Program-made: the position numbers and the translations under genes
Assembly (NCBI GenBank): GCA_021234155.1
Contig: JAJEKV010000090.1
Coordinates: 2,534,479 to 2,598,478 of the forward strand
Source of the DNA: Isoetes taiwanensis
Lineage: Eukaryota; Streptophyta; Lycopodiopsida; Isoetales; Isoetaceae
Reading direction: 5' to 3'
DNA length: 64,000 nt
In this document: positions 1 through 11,351 of the stretch, one piece after another
Numbering within the stretch: position 1 is the stretch's first letter
Layout: every line of letters starts with the position of its first letter
The notes under the pieces: generated by a model
Database searches by the model: none
The model's input: the letters and a program-made list of their open reading frames with translations, nothing else
Told to the model about the DNA's origin: nothing

Positions 1-16
1 GTATTGTGAACCTACA

Positions 17-180
17 TTGCAGCATATATTAGTGGTTGTGCAGGATGTAATACATGTTAGTGGCACGTTTAGGCATACGAAGTGCAAGAGGATTAGCTTT
101 AGTGGTGAACCCTTTGTGAATTATCAATGTTCACTTTGTGCTGCTATCCCGAAGGAAAAAGATTTTTACATGAGAGTGCA
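17..180 (+). pseudogene. Unrecognised Cys-containing coding fragment at window edge
   Basis: The frame is open from the left edge and holds a plausible protein stretch, with a His-Thr-Lys-Cys start, then a CSLCAAIP segment (CX2C) followed by a Lys/Arg-rich DFYMRVHRQ tail. That could be half of a zinc-binding module. Downstream of about 180 the frame becomes low-complexity and loses credibility. I do not recognise the family. It may be the end of a transposon protein lying mostly outside the window. Confidence 0.2.
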
Positions 181-473
181 TAGGCAAACTGACGATAATT
201 CAGCTCCACGTAGAGTTCATTGCCTTCAGCAAAAATTTTCATCTCCAGCAGTCGCTCTTCATTCACATGAACCCGATCAACCCACTGCTGCACTTTTTCA
301 GAAAGGTAAGTTCCTAGTTCTCGCATGCGAGACACCTCTGAACAGGAAAATCGAGCCACAATTTTCATTGTGGTGCCAGAACTGCCAAAATGGTCGGAAG
401 CGTCGGAACCCACAGATCCAGATCCGACAGATTCATCCAGTGGCTTTTTGCTGGTGGTCTTGGTCCTGGCCAT
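144..473 (-). CDS. Hypothetical 109-aa protein, N-terminal MARTKTTSKK
   Basis: I chose the internal ATG at 473 because the residues upstream of it look like translated leader; a TATA-like CTATATAT lies about 95 bases upstream at about 563-570. The product starts basic (MARTKTTSKK), continues with a Ser/Gly/Asp-rich linker, and then a mixed helical part (VSRMRELGTYLSEKVQQWVD and onwards). There is no recognised domain. It overlaps the plus-strand frame, so at most one of the two is real. It could be a gag-like or transposon N-terminal fragment. Confidence 0.22.
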   Translation of the reverse strand: MARTKTTSKKPLDESVGSGSVGSDASDHFGSSGTTMKIVARFSCSEVSRMRELGTYLSEKVQQWVDRVHVNEERLLEMKIFAEGNELYVELNYRQFAYALSCKNLFPSG

Positions 474-2088
474 TCCCAGAGCTTGAAAGAAGTAGAAGAA
501 GTGGAAGCCGGATGGAAGAATGGAAATGTAGGTCGAAGGAAATGGAGGTCGGGGGTCGGAAGATATATAGTTGCATGCCATAATGCCTGCCAAAACCTTA
601 ATGAAAAATCTTAATAATGGCCATAATGAAAAATCTTATAAGACGTGCCACCCAATAATAAAATCTATAAAGAGGGATTTCAAAGAAGGCGGTCAAATTG
701 AGCGGTCGGGGTTCTGACGGCGAAACTTTGATCGGCGATATCTCTCTTATCTGTTGTCAGATTTCAGCGTGCTTGGGCTCGTTGGAAAGCTTGCTCCGAG
801 ATCTTTCTGGAGGTAGCATCAGCTGTTTTGCATGTGGGTTGTTGCCCCAAAAAGCTGATTTCCGGACTGGTTCGGATGTCATGGCTCCTGCCAGACAGGC
901 TGATGGGGGGTCGATTGAGCCTCATGGCTTGGGCTGAAGCCAAGGGAGATGGCGAGGAGGAAGAATCCTCCAGTAAAAGGGAAGGGCGCGGGTCTCGGCA
1001 TGCATGAAGAGGCGCGAACTGTAGGAAGTGGCATGCAATTGGTCGCAGAGATGAGGGAGCTCTTGGAATCCCCTTCGGTTGAGAGGTATGTGGATTGCTC
1101 TTCCTCTCAATATAATTCTGAGACTCCAGTAGATTGTGTTTTGGAGACTCCGGTGTTGATTCCATCAAGCATGCCCCCTTTGGAAACTGGATCTGTGATG
1201 CCCTCTTCCCCTGTGCTTGGGAAGGGATCACTTGCTGGTGATGCGCCCTCTTCTAGGATGCATGTAGCTGATGTGCCTCCTGGGGTGCCCCTGGATACCT
1301 CTCGAGGTGGTGCAGGCGGCAGCCCCAACTCTGTCTTGCGGCCCTGGCGAACAATGACTGCTTGTTGCTTTCGCATCACTTTCGGTGGGGTTTTCAGATT
1401 GGATCAAGCGCAAGGCTCCGGAGTGTAGGACTGCACATGTTCAAGAGGCTCTGAAATTTATGGAGGATCATCACTCTGTTGACCTGCAGGCAGCTCTTCC
1501 AGAGACTCCATGGATAGATATTGATCATACCAGACATGCAGACCATTGAGAATCTAGTTTCATTTGCGGTATTGGGCTACTTCACGGGTTACATATTGGA
1601 CACGAGGAGATTTAGCTCTTGGCTTGCCGGACATCTGAGGCGGATTGGTTTGCCCAGGTATCAGTCTCTGAAATTCCTACCAAATAATTTCTTCATAATC
1701 ATGTTTGTTCTTTGAGTCTTAGCAAAGCAATTGGTTAGTCGAGGGGTGGATACTTTGGGTGAATCTTATGTGTTGTATCAAGATTATACTCTCGGCAATG
1801 TCCACCGGTTCTTTGGCGGATTTAAAATCCGTGTTGGTTCAGATCGGGGATCTTCCTCCGATCCGATGGTGCTGATTTCTTGGTTTCTATGGCTAATGGC
1901 CTGGGTGTATATTTGGCTCATTCTATTGTGCAGGTCCCCAAGATCTGTGTTGCTCTGCCTGCTTTGCAGCATGTGTCCACTTCTCTTCCAGTGCGTAGTG
2001 GTCCCTGGCATTTTCTCTTCCGATTGAAGCTTTTGAATGGCTCTGAGATCCGGCGGATGTTTCCATCTATTGTGCTACCATCTGACCC

Positions 2089-3233
2089 AGGGTATTTTTT
2101 AAGTGCCCTATATTTTTATAGGGCCAGAAACAACTGGTTACTGGCCATGTAGAATAAATAACTTGGCGTAGTTTGGCCTGGCGATATTTTGCACCTTCTT
2201 GCTAAGATGGTGTAACTGAACTGGCGCAACTATGATATTTTTATTTTGCTACATTAACAAATTGGCTACGAGCAAATTTGTGTTGGTTAAGATAGGAACA
2301 TGCTTTAGTAGTGAAAATACGACGTTGGCCACAACCACCTAGGCGACTTCCCCAAATAATACGTTTAAATTGCTTTGGATCATAGTCCTTATCATCTGCA
2401 AATTCATAGCCTTCATCAAGACCCTCAATTTGGCCTATGCGCCGCTTTGTTCTTGATGCCCAGGTCCCAAGAACTCATTTATTCTCTTTTCTGAAGCCCC
2501 CTCCATGCTACATAAATTTGATGATTGGCATCAACAACAACTTTTGCACATCTGAATAATTTTGCACAACTGAATAGGGTAAAAACTAACCTGAATTGAT
2601 GAAGCTAAAGCTTAGATTGTAGATGGGAATGGATCTCCATCTCAACCAAATCGTGAATACAAATCGGGAGTGCTCTGCAAATGACAATAAAATATAATAT
2701 TAAAATTATCATCCCATTCATATTCAGAGACTAACATCCCATTTATATTTATATTCACATGAATAACGAACAAATGCATACGAGAAGAACAGGAAAAACA
2801 CAGGCTCGACAAGGTAGAATAAACTAAACCTGTATGAAAGGGCGGTTTCTGATGCTAGCTCAGTCAAATTGAAAAATATATATGAAACCCTAATCCTAGA
2901 GGACTATAAGTGGCGATTCTTAGATGAACATGTGGTCGAGATGTAATATGGCCACCCGCTTACCCATTAAATTTACCTTAGGTTCTAATTGGCTACCTCG
3001 ATAAGTTTTTTCTCACGTACAAAAAATCGAATTGGCCACACCCTGCACCTAGCCGAATTTAGTAAATATCGAATTGGCTACTAAACGAGTAAAATGTACA
3101 AATTCGTGTTTTGAACTGGCCACTACCCTTCAGTCAGGGCATGAACGTATCCTACTCTGGCGTAGCCAACCATTTCTGAAAAAATATGAATGTGTGGCCA
3201 ACTGGCCCGCCGGGGCCACTAAAAAATACCCTA
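2089..3233. mobile_element. MULE-like non-autonomous DNA transposon inside LINE-A ORF1
   Basis: The element starts AGGGTATTTTTTA and ends TAAAAAATACCCT(A), giving inverted termini. It is flanked by an exact 9-base direct duplication ATCTGACCC (2080-2088 and 3234-3242). A 9-bp duplication is the hallmark of Mutator-like elements. The first and last roughly 200 bases share short GGCCAACTGGCC/TTGGCTAC-like motifs in inverted orientation. No transposase is visible in 1145 bp. Taking out the element plus one duplication joins the LINE ORF1 frame without a shift, independent support for these borders. Confidence 0.8.
2338..2480 (-). pseudogene. Possible captured host exon in the MULE-like element
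   Basis: One minus-strand frame is open for about 49 codons and reads like ordinary protein (TWASRTKRRIGQIEGLDEGY, then an acidic ADDKDYDPKQF and a basic KRIIWGSRL segment). An in-frame stop lies just upstream, beside an AG that could be a splice acceptor. Composition is protein-like compared with the AT-rich element ends. I do not recognise the parent gene. Pack-MULEs commonly carry such exons, but chance cannot be excluded. Confidence 0.3.
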
Positions 3234-3800
3234 ATCTGACCCTGTTGATGATCCTGCTGGTGCCTATGATGTGGTAGGGGTTGCGGGTGCTTATGCAGGG
3301 GCCCGGGATTCCTCTGTTCCTGAGACAACAGGCAGGGGACTCTGTGATGCAGTGAGTGGAGTTGGACGAGGTGGTGTGGTTGGGAGAGGTGGTGGTGTGG
3401 TTGGGAGAGGTGGTGTGGGACGAAGCCGGGGCAGGCTTGCTGCTGGCCGCTCATTGGATGGCGGGGCTAGGGGACGTGGTGGCTCAGGGGAGGGCACAGA
3501 TGATTTGGTTGTGGTTAGGTCTGAGGACAGGGCTGTGAGAGGGGCTGGTGATCCTGTTGCGGATGTCCCGGTAGCGGTATGAGGTGGCTGGAGCAGCCCG
3601 GTTGGAGGTAGAGACTAGTGTGTCCCATGACTCTATGGAGGTGCCTGGGGGACTTCCAACACATGTTGGAAGTGGAATGTCACATGGAGCGGCTGTGGGT
3701 CACATTGCTGTGATTCCTCTGGCTCTAGATGATGACTCTGTGGAGTGGGCTGATGGCCTGGTGGGTAGGCATGTGGGGCTGGACACTTCTCTCCTCCGGG

Positions 3801-6800
3801 ATGAATAGGTCGATCCTTAGTTGGAATGTGCGAGGGGTGCGGTCCTCTAGTAGTAAGAGGGCCCGTGTTTCTTTGGCACTTCGGCAGTTGCATCCTGATA
3901 TTGTTTGCATTCAGGAGCATAAGTGTCACAGGGGTGATATGTCAAGGCTCATGAATATGGTTGGTAGGCAGTTTGCCTCTATTGCTTCTTCTTCTGGGCG
4001 GACTAGTGGGGGTACTCTTATTGCTTGGAGGATGGATGTGCAGGTCACGTACTCTGCAGCAGACAGGTTTGGTCGGTGGGCAATAATTAAGTGGTTGGAG
4101 GGAGGGCAGGAGTGGGGGATTGTTAATGTTTATGCCCCTAATCAGCCTTCTCGGTGGGGGTGCTTTATGGGCCCTGATCCGAATATTGCTTGAGCCCTTG
4201 GTGGGTTGCAGGTCGCTTGGTTGCTGTTAGGGGACTTCAATATGGTGGAGCGAGTAGAGGATCGCTCTGGTTCTGGAACCCAGGTTGTGCATGGGTTTGA
4301 GAGGGACCAGTGGTCTCGTTTGTTGCAGGATTTGGCCTTGGTTGAGGTCCCTGGGGACTTGTCTTTCACCTATTGTAATAATGGCAGATTAGTGCGGGCG
4401 GGCGTATGCTAGGCATGGCCGGTGCTATGCTTCCCCATGCGCCTTTGGATGGTGCGCCCTCTTTCTTGCCGGGTAACATTACGTCTACCTCCATTTCTGA
4501 TCATTACCCTCGGGTTTTGTCGGTCGAGGTCGCGGTTGCCTCTCGGCCCTCTAGGGCCGGTGTTCGTTTGAACACCCGGCCCCGGACCGATGCAGATTTC
4601 GGCCCGGTGCGGGGAGTTGTGGCTTGATACCTTTTCATCTCTGAAGGGTATATGCGGTATGGTGGCTGCGTTGGCGAGGGTGAAGGATTTTGCCAAAGGT
4701 CTTTGATAGGCGGCGTGTGCGGCCGGGGAGCGGCGGGGAGTTGCATGGTCTATATCGGGAGTTGGAAAAAGATTCGGACGCTTGTGCCGGATGGCATTAG
4801 GGAGAATGCAATTGCAAAGCATATTGTTGCTCGAGCAGGTTAAAGCGTGCAGGAGGCGTGTGAAAGCGGCCCTTACCGGGTTGAAGGAGGGGGCACAAGT
4901 TCGTCGATTGTTCTTGAGCGGCTAGGCGTGGCGATATGCGGCATCTATGGCGCCCCTTGCTTTGCCTGATGGCCGGACTTTGGAGGATCCCGCTGATTTG
5001 CAGAGGTATGTGCATGCTCATTTCTCATGGTTTTTCGCACAGCGCACTCTTCCCTATGAGCAGGAGATGCAGGAGCTTGTTTTGGGGGTTGTTAACCCAT
5101 CTATTCTGCCTCACCAGCGTGAGAGCTTAGAGCAGGAGCTCTCCAGAGAGGATTTAGCGGAGGCATGTATGTGCATGGCCAAGGATAAATGTCCTGGGCT
5201 GGATGGCATCCCTGTGGAGTTCTTTCAGACTTATTGGGAGTGGGCTGGTGAGTGTGTACCAGGTGTATCTTGAGTTGCTGCAGTCTTCTCAAATGGATAG
5301 GATATTGAATACTGCATGCATTTCATTAGAGGAAATTTGAGATCTCATTTTATCCCCATAAGAATCCTCCAATGGAATGGCTACCCTCTATTAACTGCAA
5401 TTAATGCAGCACCAACAACTTCATTGCTGTTGTTTTTCCCCTGTAACTTTTGACCCGCTTGTCAAAATGTTGCGGCGTTTGTTGCATTAGATGCGGAATG
5501 AAAAGATCTTTCCAATGATATATGGTTATGATGTTAAAAAAATATGATTTTTTGCTTATTTCTTATATATTTATATCGTAAAAGGTTATCACTAGATAGA
5601 TCTTGTGAAGACAAAGCCATTGCTACAAAAAGTTTTTGAATCGGAGTTCTGGATCAAAAGTTATAATGAAAAAATGATACTACAGAAGTTAGTTGCAGCT
5701 GCATTAATTACAGGCTGCCACATAATACTGGAATGAGATATACTGGAGCTCTTCTCTTATTGGACAGTTTAAAAAGCTGACATGGCATTTTAAGCATCCC
5801 TTAATGGGACAAAATGTGATCTCATTTTTCCTCTAATGCCTTGATTCCTAAGATTAAGCAGCCTTCTACTATTAATGATTGGAGGCCTATCTCCTTGTTG
5901 TCCTCTGTGTATAAGATTATTGCGAAAGCCCTGGCAGAGAAGTTGAAGCTGGTGTTGACTTCTTCCATTAATAAGGTGCAGTCTGGGTTTGTCCCTGGGA
6001 GGAATATTTTGACTAATGTTGCCGCAGCTTATGAGGGCCTTTATTGGGCCAGGAGAACAGGTCAAGGCATTGCCTATCTTAAGCTTGACTTTGCCAAAGC
6101 TTACGATAGTGTCCGTTGGGAGTTCTTGTCTGCCATGATGTTAGCGTTGGGCTGTGGTCCACGCTTTACAGAGACAGTCATGAAGCTGCATAGGTCAGCA
6201 TGGGCTACGGTGGTGTGTCAGGGTGAACCCTCCGCCTTTTTCTCCTTAGGCAGAGGGGTGCGTCAGGGGTGCCCTTTGGCGCCGTTTTTGTTTACGATTG
6301 TGGCGGAGGCCTTTGTCTCGATTGTTTTTGGCTGCGGTGGAGGAGGGGGTGGTGGATGGGCCGGATGCGGGATGGTATGCCAGATTATTAATTAGTTTGC
6401 CGATGACACTTTCCTCTTCTTGGTGGCGTAAGAGAGGAATTTGCTTGGAATGTGAAGGGTTTCTTTGGATACTTTCTCCTTGGCCTCGGGCATTCTTCCG
6501 AATTGGGGTAAGTGCCCGCATTATGGGCCCGGTGACTCCGCCTCCTCCTTGTTTGGCTCTATTCCCTTGGAAGGTGCTTCCGGGTAATGTGTGTACTAAG
6601 TGTTGGGTATTCCCTTTGGAGGGATGTTTCCATGGGGAGGGTGTGGGATGAGATTTTGAGGGGGTTGCGTAAAACACCTCAATTGGTGGAAGGGTAGCAA
6701 GTTGTCCATGGCAGGTAGGATCACTATTGCCAAGTCGGTGCTTTGTAGCACTCATGTGTATACAACATCTGCGATGTTAGCTCCCGAGGGTAAGATCTGG

Positions 6801-8091
6801 GGCTTTGGATAAGATTGTTCGAATTTTGTGTGGGGCGGGGATGATGAAGGGGTTGTTGTTAAAGTGGCTTGGTGGAAGTGTCTCCGCCCCGGGAGGATGG
6901 GGGCTTGGCCATTACGGATTTGGCCTTCGCATAGTAAGGTGTTGGTCTCCAAGTTTGTTTGGAGCATTCTCGAGGATGGAACGTCTTCTCCAGTGCGGCG
7001 TTGTTGTTGCGATCTCTTAGCCATTGTGTGGCATTTGGGAAGCCGTCGTGCGTGCATGTGGAGTTGCCTTGGCCTTTGTTGTATGGTCTCGGCCTTTCCC
7101 ACATGCATCCCCTTTTCTCACGGGCGTGTTGCGGGCTTGGGATCATGTGCGTGTGCTCTTCCAGCTAGATTATGCCTCAGTTTATCACCACTCTTCTTCT
7201 TTCTTGTGGGTTCCTCTACCCCTGCAAGACTTGCCCTTGGTCGCCATCGCATGCATGCTCGGACCTTGAGCCCGTTGGAGGCGAGCTGTTGTGCTCACCT
7301 TGGAGGATTGGTATTGGGGTGGTCAGCTAGCCGTGGGAGTTCTTTTCGAGCTTCGCTTTTCGCTGAGGGGCGTGGCCAAGGGCTATCACGGGAAAAAGTG
7401 GCGGGGAGTATTCCGCTACACATACCTATACTCCCTCACGATGATGTGGTGGTGCAAGTTTGGAAGGTTCATCCGGATGTTGTGTCTTCTTGTTTTGTGC
7501 GGTCGTTACAGTCTTTGGCTATTCATGACCTGCGCCCCTCGCCGGACAAGTGGTCTCTGCGGCTTAGGGTTCTCGATGGGCTTCGGTTTGGGCGTGGACA
7601 TGGAGCTCACTTCCCCCACAGAAGGTTCGGGTGCTTACGTGGCGGTGGTGCACCGCCCGTATCGGTGAATGCCCTTGTGAGTCGATTTAATTTTGGGTGT
7701 GAGCCCTCTACGCCCTTTGTTGTGGCCTTCGCCGTACATTATGCGGTTTTATGCCCTCATTTGCAGGCTGCACGGGATTGGGTTATGGCTCTGTTTTGGT
7801 GAGATTGACTAGCCAGATTCTTCGCTTCATGTGTATCCTGGCGCTTGGCCGCTCTTGCGACAGCAAGCCTTGCATCTGTGCGTGGCTTGGTTGGTGTGGC
7901 TGATTTGGAAGCGGCGGCGGTTGTGGATCTTTCAGGGGATTCAGCAGCCTGCAGCCTCTCTGATTCCTCGACTCAGGTACAAGCTATTTCAAAGCTTTCT
8001 GGTGTTCCCGGGATTAGTAGAGCGGAAGTTTGCCATTTGGCGGGACTTCTTGGGTGTTGTAGATGGTGATGGCCAGCTTGTACAGCAATAG
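3801..8091 (+). pseudogene. LINE-A ORF2: endonuclease / reverse transcriptase
   Basis: The APE-type endonuclease begins at the ATG at 3801. Visible motifs are SWNVRG, CIQEHK, NVYAPNQPS, LLGDFNMV and SISDHYP (about 4495), which include the expected Asn, Glu, Asp-Asn and Ser-Asp-His residues. The reverse transcriptase spans about 4950-6440: CPGLDGIPVEFFQ, NDWRPISLLSSVYKIIAKAL, FVPGRNI, KLDFAKAYDSVRW, RGVRQGCPLAPFLFTIV and the catalytic FADD box (FADDTFLF, 6396-6407) in another frame. The C-terminal part includes KVAWWKCLRP, SKVLVSKFVWS and, at 7831-8091, AWLVWLIWKRRRLWIF. Many stops and frame changes and a fold-back insertion after ACISL make it non-functional. LINE-B and LINE-D carry close relatives of the same protein. 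Confidence 0.85.
5325..5838. mobile_element. Fold-back / long-TIR MITE inside LINE-A reverse transcriptase
   Basis: The ends are inverted copies: left CATTAGAGGAAATTTGAGAT, right (reverse complement) CATTAGAGGAAAAATGAGAT, continuing through CATTTT.TCCC. Homology goes deeper: AATTAATGCAGC...CAACTTC...TAACTTTTGA at 5399-5455 recurs inverted at about 5645-5710, so each arm is about 190 bases and imperfect. It interrupts the codons between ISL and IPK, a contiguous motif in LINE-D (ISLIPKCKEPS). Flanks show only a degenerate duplication around ATGCATTTC/ATGCCTTG, so exact borders and superfamily are uncertain. Confidence 0.7.
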
Positions 8092-8245
8092 AGTTGCAGT
8101 TTTTCTGTGAGTTTGTTGTGGAGTGTCGAGGTATCGCTGTCTCTTTGGGGCAGTTCTCTTTCCTCCTCACTTGCTTTGTAACATTACCATTCTTTTAATA
8201 TATTGATATGACACAGTTCTTAAAAAAAATATATATATAATAAAT

Positions 8246-8382
8246 TCTATAAACCCTATTAAGCCTAAGATCTATTAACCCTATTAACCCAATAATAGAA
8301 TCTATTAACCCTATTAACCCAATAATAAAATCTATTAACCCTATTAACCCTATTAACCCAATAAAAAAATCTATTAACCCTG
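8246..8382. repeat. CTATTAACC minisatellite, telomere-like
   Basis: The unit CTATTAACC is repeated in pairs and triplets separated by AATAATAAAAT/AATAATAGAAT spacers, giving a higher-order period of about 30 bases. It resembles an expanded version of the plant telomere repeat CCCTAAA but is not that repeat. One degenerate unit lies at 651-671 on the other side of LINE-A, so the LINE inserted into this array. Confidence 0.75.
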
Positions 8383-10737
8383 TTGGTTGGTGTTCCCCCC
8401 CTTTTTTTTTGAGTCACCACCATTGAACTAAGAGGGACCATTCAACCATTGAACCCTAAACCTTGAGTTAAACTATTGCCTTGAATTTTAAGCATGTTTG
8501 GGTCAAGCATAGAATACTAAGAAGTTAATTGGGAGTAGATAATATAAAAACATTGATCTTATGGAACATATGCCTATAGTTCTTAGCCTTCATGTCAAGG
8601 AGCTCTACAGTCCTCTAGTCCTATGCAAAATTTGGAGGTTGAATGTAAATATAAGGTAGAGGGTAGGCTACATTAGTGATATACTTGACATAAAAATACG
8701 GTTAAGGGTAGGGTCAATAGGGATTGGACTAGGCGTAAAAGTATGGAATCGGGTATTATTTTTCACCAACACCAGACTGTATACATAGGGGTTTCTATGG
8801 GGGGCGAGCTGTATACGGAGGGATTTCTCCCGACCCCTGGAACGCACATGCCATATCCCCTTTACATAGAGGTGACCCCCCCGGGCAAATACCAACTTGT
8901 AACAATATGTTTGCTAACCGTAGAAATAAGGGTAGAATAGGATTACCTTGTACAGGTAATAATGGTTCATGTAAACTCGGCCAAACCTAAAAGGGAGAAA
9001 ACTTAGCAAAGACAGATATTGGCAAATGGCAAATGACGTACCGGCAAAACCCAAAATATATTTAACCTTCAATTATTGATTACAGGCTCCTAAAGAGAAT
9101 AGCACATTTTATGCCAAGTGCATTACTAATATTTGTTAAAGACATTTCCTCGTATCTTTCTCATGTTTGGCTAAACTTTGACTTGAAAAATAATAGAATC
9201 ATTGATAACTTGGCTATTTTGCACGAAATTGAAGACCCAAATATTAGCTGAGGGAAACTCAAAATGTGGTTTTTCCATGAGGTATTCACGTTAATTATCT
9301 AGGCGTATATTGTCCAAATTGGTACAAGAAAATGGCTCAAAACAGTGAAAACATCTATGCTATACCCAAGTAGTTCTTGCCGCGAAACTATGATATATTC
9401 CAAGTTCAATTTTAGATTATGCTTCTCCATTTGCACATATGTGATGATATGACCTATTTTAATGCATGAAGTCACAAGCTTCTGAACTCTGGTTGCTCAA
9501 CAATCTGTCAAATCCACCCTAGCTGCACTTGGAGCCCTAACTTCATCCATCTTGTGGTAAAAAAGATTTGAAATATTGCATGCAAGATTTTATCTGGTTT
9601 AATCATGTGATATGGCTTTCGATGGTAAGCTACTCATTTTGTTAATATGTTGCTTATGGAAAAAACCTACCTATGGTAAAATGTCAAAGAGAAATGTGAG
9701 AGGAAAGAAGCGGCATTCAAAAACGAATTTAAGGAGGCGATGGATTTCCTTGCTTCCGATCTCATAATAAAAATTCAGAACTTGGGATGCAAATCATGTG
9801 CTCTGTAAGACAAAACCGGATGTGAGGATACTAGGATCATCTAGCTCTGATAATCATCTTCATGTCAGTATGCAGAATGGTGATTTCTTGCATGTAGATC
9901 AGCTCCGCAACATATTGAAAATGCCTGGTCTAAAATCCATCATTTAAATAGAAGAAATTAATACATCTGCAAAAAATCTTGAAGTTGCCCTTCCTGATAA
10001 TTATGATACCTAATGATGATCCACCACCACATCAAAATGGCATAGCTTACAACCTAGTACAGGGTTTGCTGCACTTATCTCTGTAACAACATGGATATTA
10101 CGTACCGGGATGTGTGTTTTTTTTAATAAATTTATAGAACATGTCTGAAAAGCAAAGTATAACTTCATAACCAAAATATTTGCAAGCAGATATATCAATC
10201 TGCAGACATGCAAACATACTTGCTGCATTCTACAAAATTAACAGAAGACATCACAGGCAGAACTCATCCAACTCCTTGAAGGAAAAGTATTCTAAATCCT
10301 TAAAATATTCCAAGTTCACAACATGTCTGACAATTGGACCTCTGTTAATACTTGAAGATGGAAATATCTAATTGTTAATACCTCTCTGTTCATCTCAAAA
10401 CTTGTAAATATTGCAAAGATGTGATAATAAACTATTTTCATGCATCAAATCAGGCCACATCACACACAACTGAGAACTAATACTCAAATATATGGAAATA
10501 GGATATGCATATACTTAACATGTGAAGGCGACTGCCTAATTCTATGGGCAAATCAGAACAAAGGAGCAGAAGTATCCTAAATGAAGATAAATGTGCCATA
10601 ACATCTATTTTAGCGCTCCAACTATGGTAACAAGCACATGATGAGCACTACATAGAAGAGAACCAGCATCAAGCATCAGAGAAAACATAAAGCATTAATT
10701 TGATGACAGGATTTCAGTGAGGAAATTAAGAACTTAC
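8383..10737. other. Non-coding stretch, no supported gene
   Basis: AT-rich sequence with only short, overlapping, low-credibility frames. Nothing recognisable apart from a pyrimidine run at about 8394-8411. The last few hundred bases probably belong to the 3' end of the minus-strand hAT element whose coding end is at 10738. I could not find its terminal inverted repeat. Confidence 0.5.
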
Positions 10738-11351
10738 TCAAACAAAAGTATATACGATGCTTATGCCATCGCCTTCTTCTGATGCATCTTCATTTTGTTC
10801 TTGAATTGTCTTCGAAGTATTTTCAACCGTCTTACTAACCCCTCTTCGTCTGCAATTATCAGACCAAAGCTGAAATGCCTTCTCATATGGGAAGTCATAA
10901 ATATTACGATAGCAAGAATATAATCTCATTGTTGCATCCAAATTCCCATCAAGTCTATTCCTAAGCTTGTTCTTCACAAAATTCATGGAGAAATATCTCC
11001 CATCTTGAACGCTGCCTAGTACCATGCATAAATATAACTCTGCAATTTTAAAGTATTCGGAGATGGCCACACATAAGAGAGTATTTGATCCAAGTTTCTG
11101 CCATAACCGAGTAACTATGCCAAAATCTAGAGGGTCCTCAAGTTCTCCAAATTGCTTGTATATAGTCTTACCAAAGAGTGGCGCTTGTTCCTTTAATTTT
11201 ATCTTGTACAATAAAAGTGTTCTTCTATTACCTTTCCTTTGGCTCTGATTAGTCTTGAAATACCCTCCTCTGAGAGCACATGGTTCCAAGAGTGTGGAAA
11301 TACTTTGCCTATGCATCCAATACTTCATCCGGTAGGAAACGAGTGCGTAAC
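10738..11351 (-). pseudogene. hAT transposase, C-terminal piece (dimerisation domain)
   Basis: The minus-strand frame 11328-10738 includes CVAISEYFKIAELYLCMVLG, then FVKNKLRNRLDGNLDATMRL and DFPYEKAFQLWSDNCRRRG. This is the pattern of the C-terminal hAT region in the TTF/ZNF862-like family (the MN.IK.KLRNRL.D..L..LMRI and F.FEKA...W blocks). Near 11310 a frameshift separates it from the upstream RTRFLPDEVLDA segment. The piece is cut at 11351 by the Gypsy element: GTAAC at 11347-11351 is the left target duplication. The gene continues at 19717. Confidence 0.75.

Larger units (their letters stand above)
949..3808 (+). pseudogene. LINE-A ORF1 (nucleic-acid-binding protein), split by a MULE-like insertion
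   Basis: The first part (949 to 2088) holds a basic start (MARRKNPPVKGKGAG), a Pro/Ser-rich linker and, after frameshifts, a conserved block at about 1880-2088 (MANGLGVYLAHSIVQVP then LKLLNGSEIRRMFPS). This block is also found in LINE-C at 41290-41560 (IANGLGMHLFHSIVNGP, LRLLNGPELAKMFPN). It corresponds to the region usually annotated DUF4283 in plant LINE ORF1s. The frame is cut at 2088 by a transposon and resumes in the same frame at 3243. The C-terminal part is Gly/Arg-rich with repeated VGRGG motifs (about 3352-3500) instead of an obvious CCHC knuckle. A further frameshift near 3580 leads to the stop at 3806-3808, overlapping the ORF2 ATG at 3801. Confidence 0.7.
672..8238 (+). mobile_element. 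LINE-A: full-length but decayed L1-like non-LTR retrotransposon
   Basis: A 15-base direct repeat brackets the element: AATAAAATCTATAAA at 657-671 and AATAAATTCTATAAA at 8239-8253, one mismatch. The order inside is 5' UTR, ORF1 (from 949), ORF2 with endonuclease and reverse transcriptase (3801-8091), a short 3' UTR and an A-rich/AT tail at 8221-8238. ORF1 ends at an overlapping ATGAATAG where ORF2 starts (3801-3808). The copy is dead: it has many frameshifts and stops and two nested DNA elements (2089-3233 and about 5325-5838). The target was a copy of the minisatellite seen immediately downstream, because both flanks keep its CCCAATAATAAAATCTAT-like unit. Confidence 0.85.
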
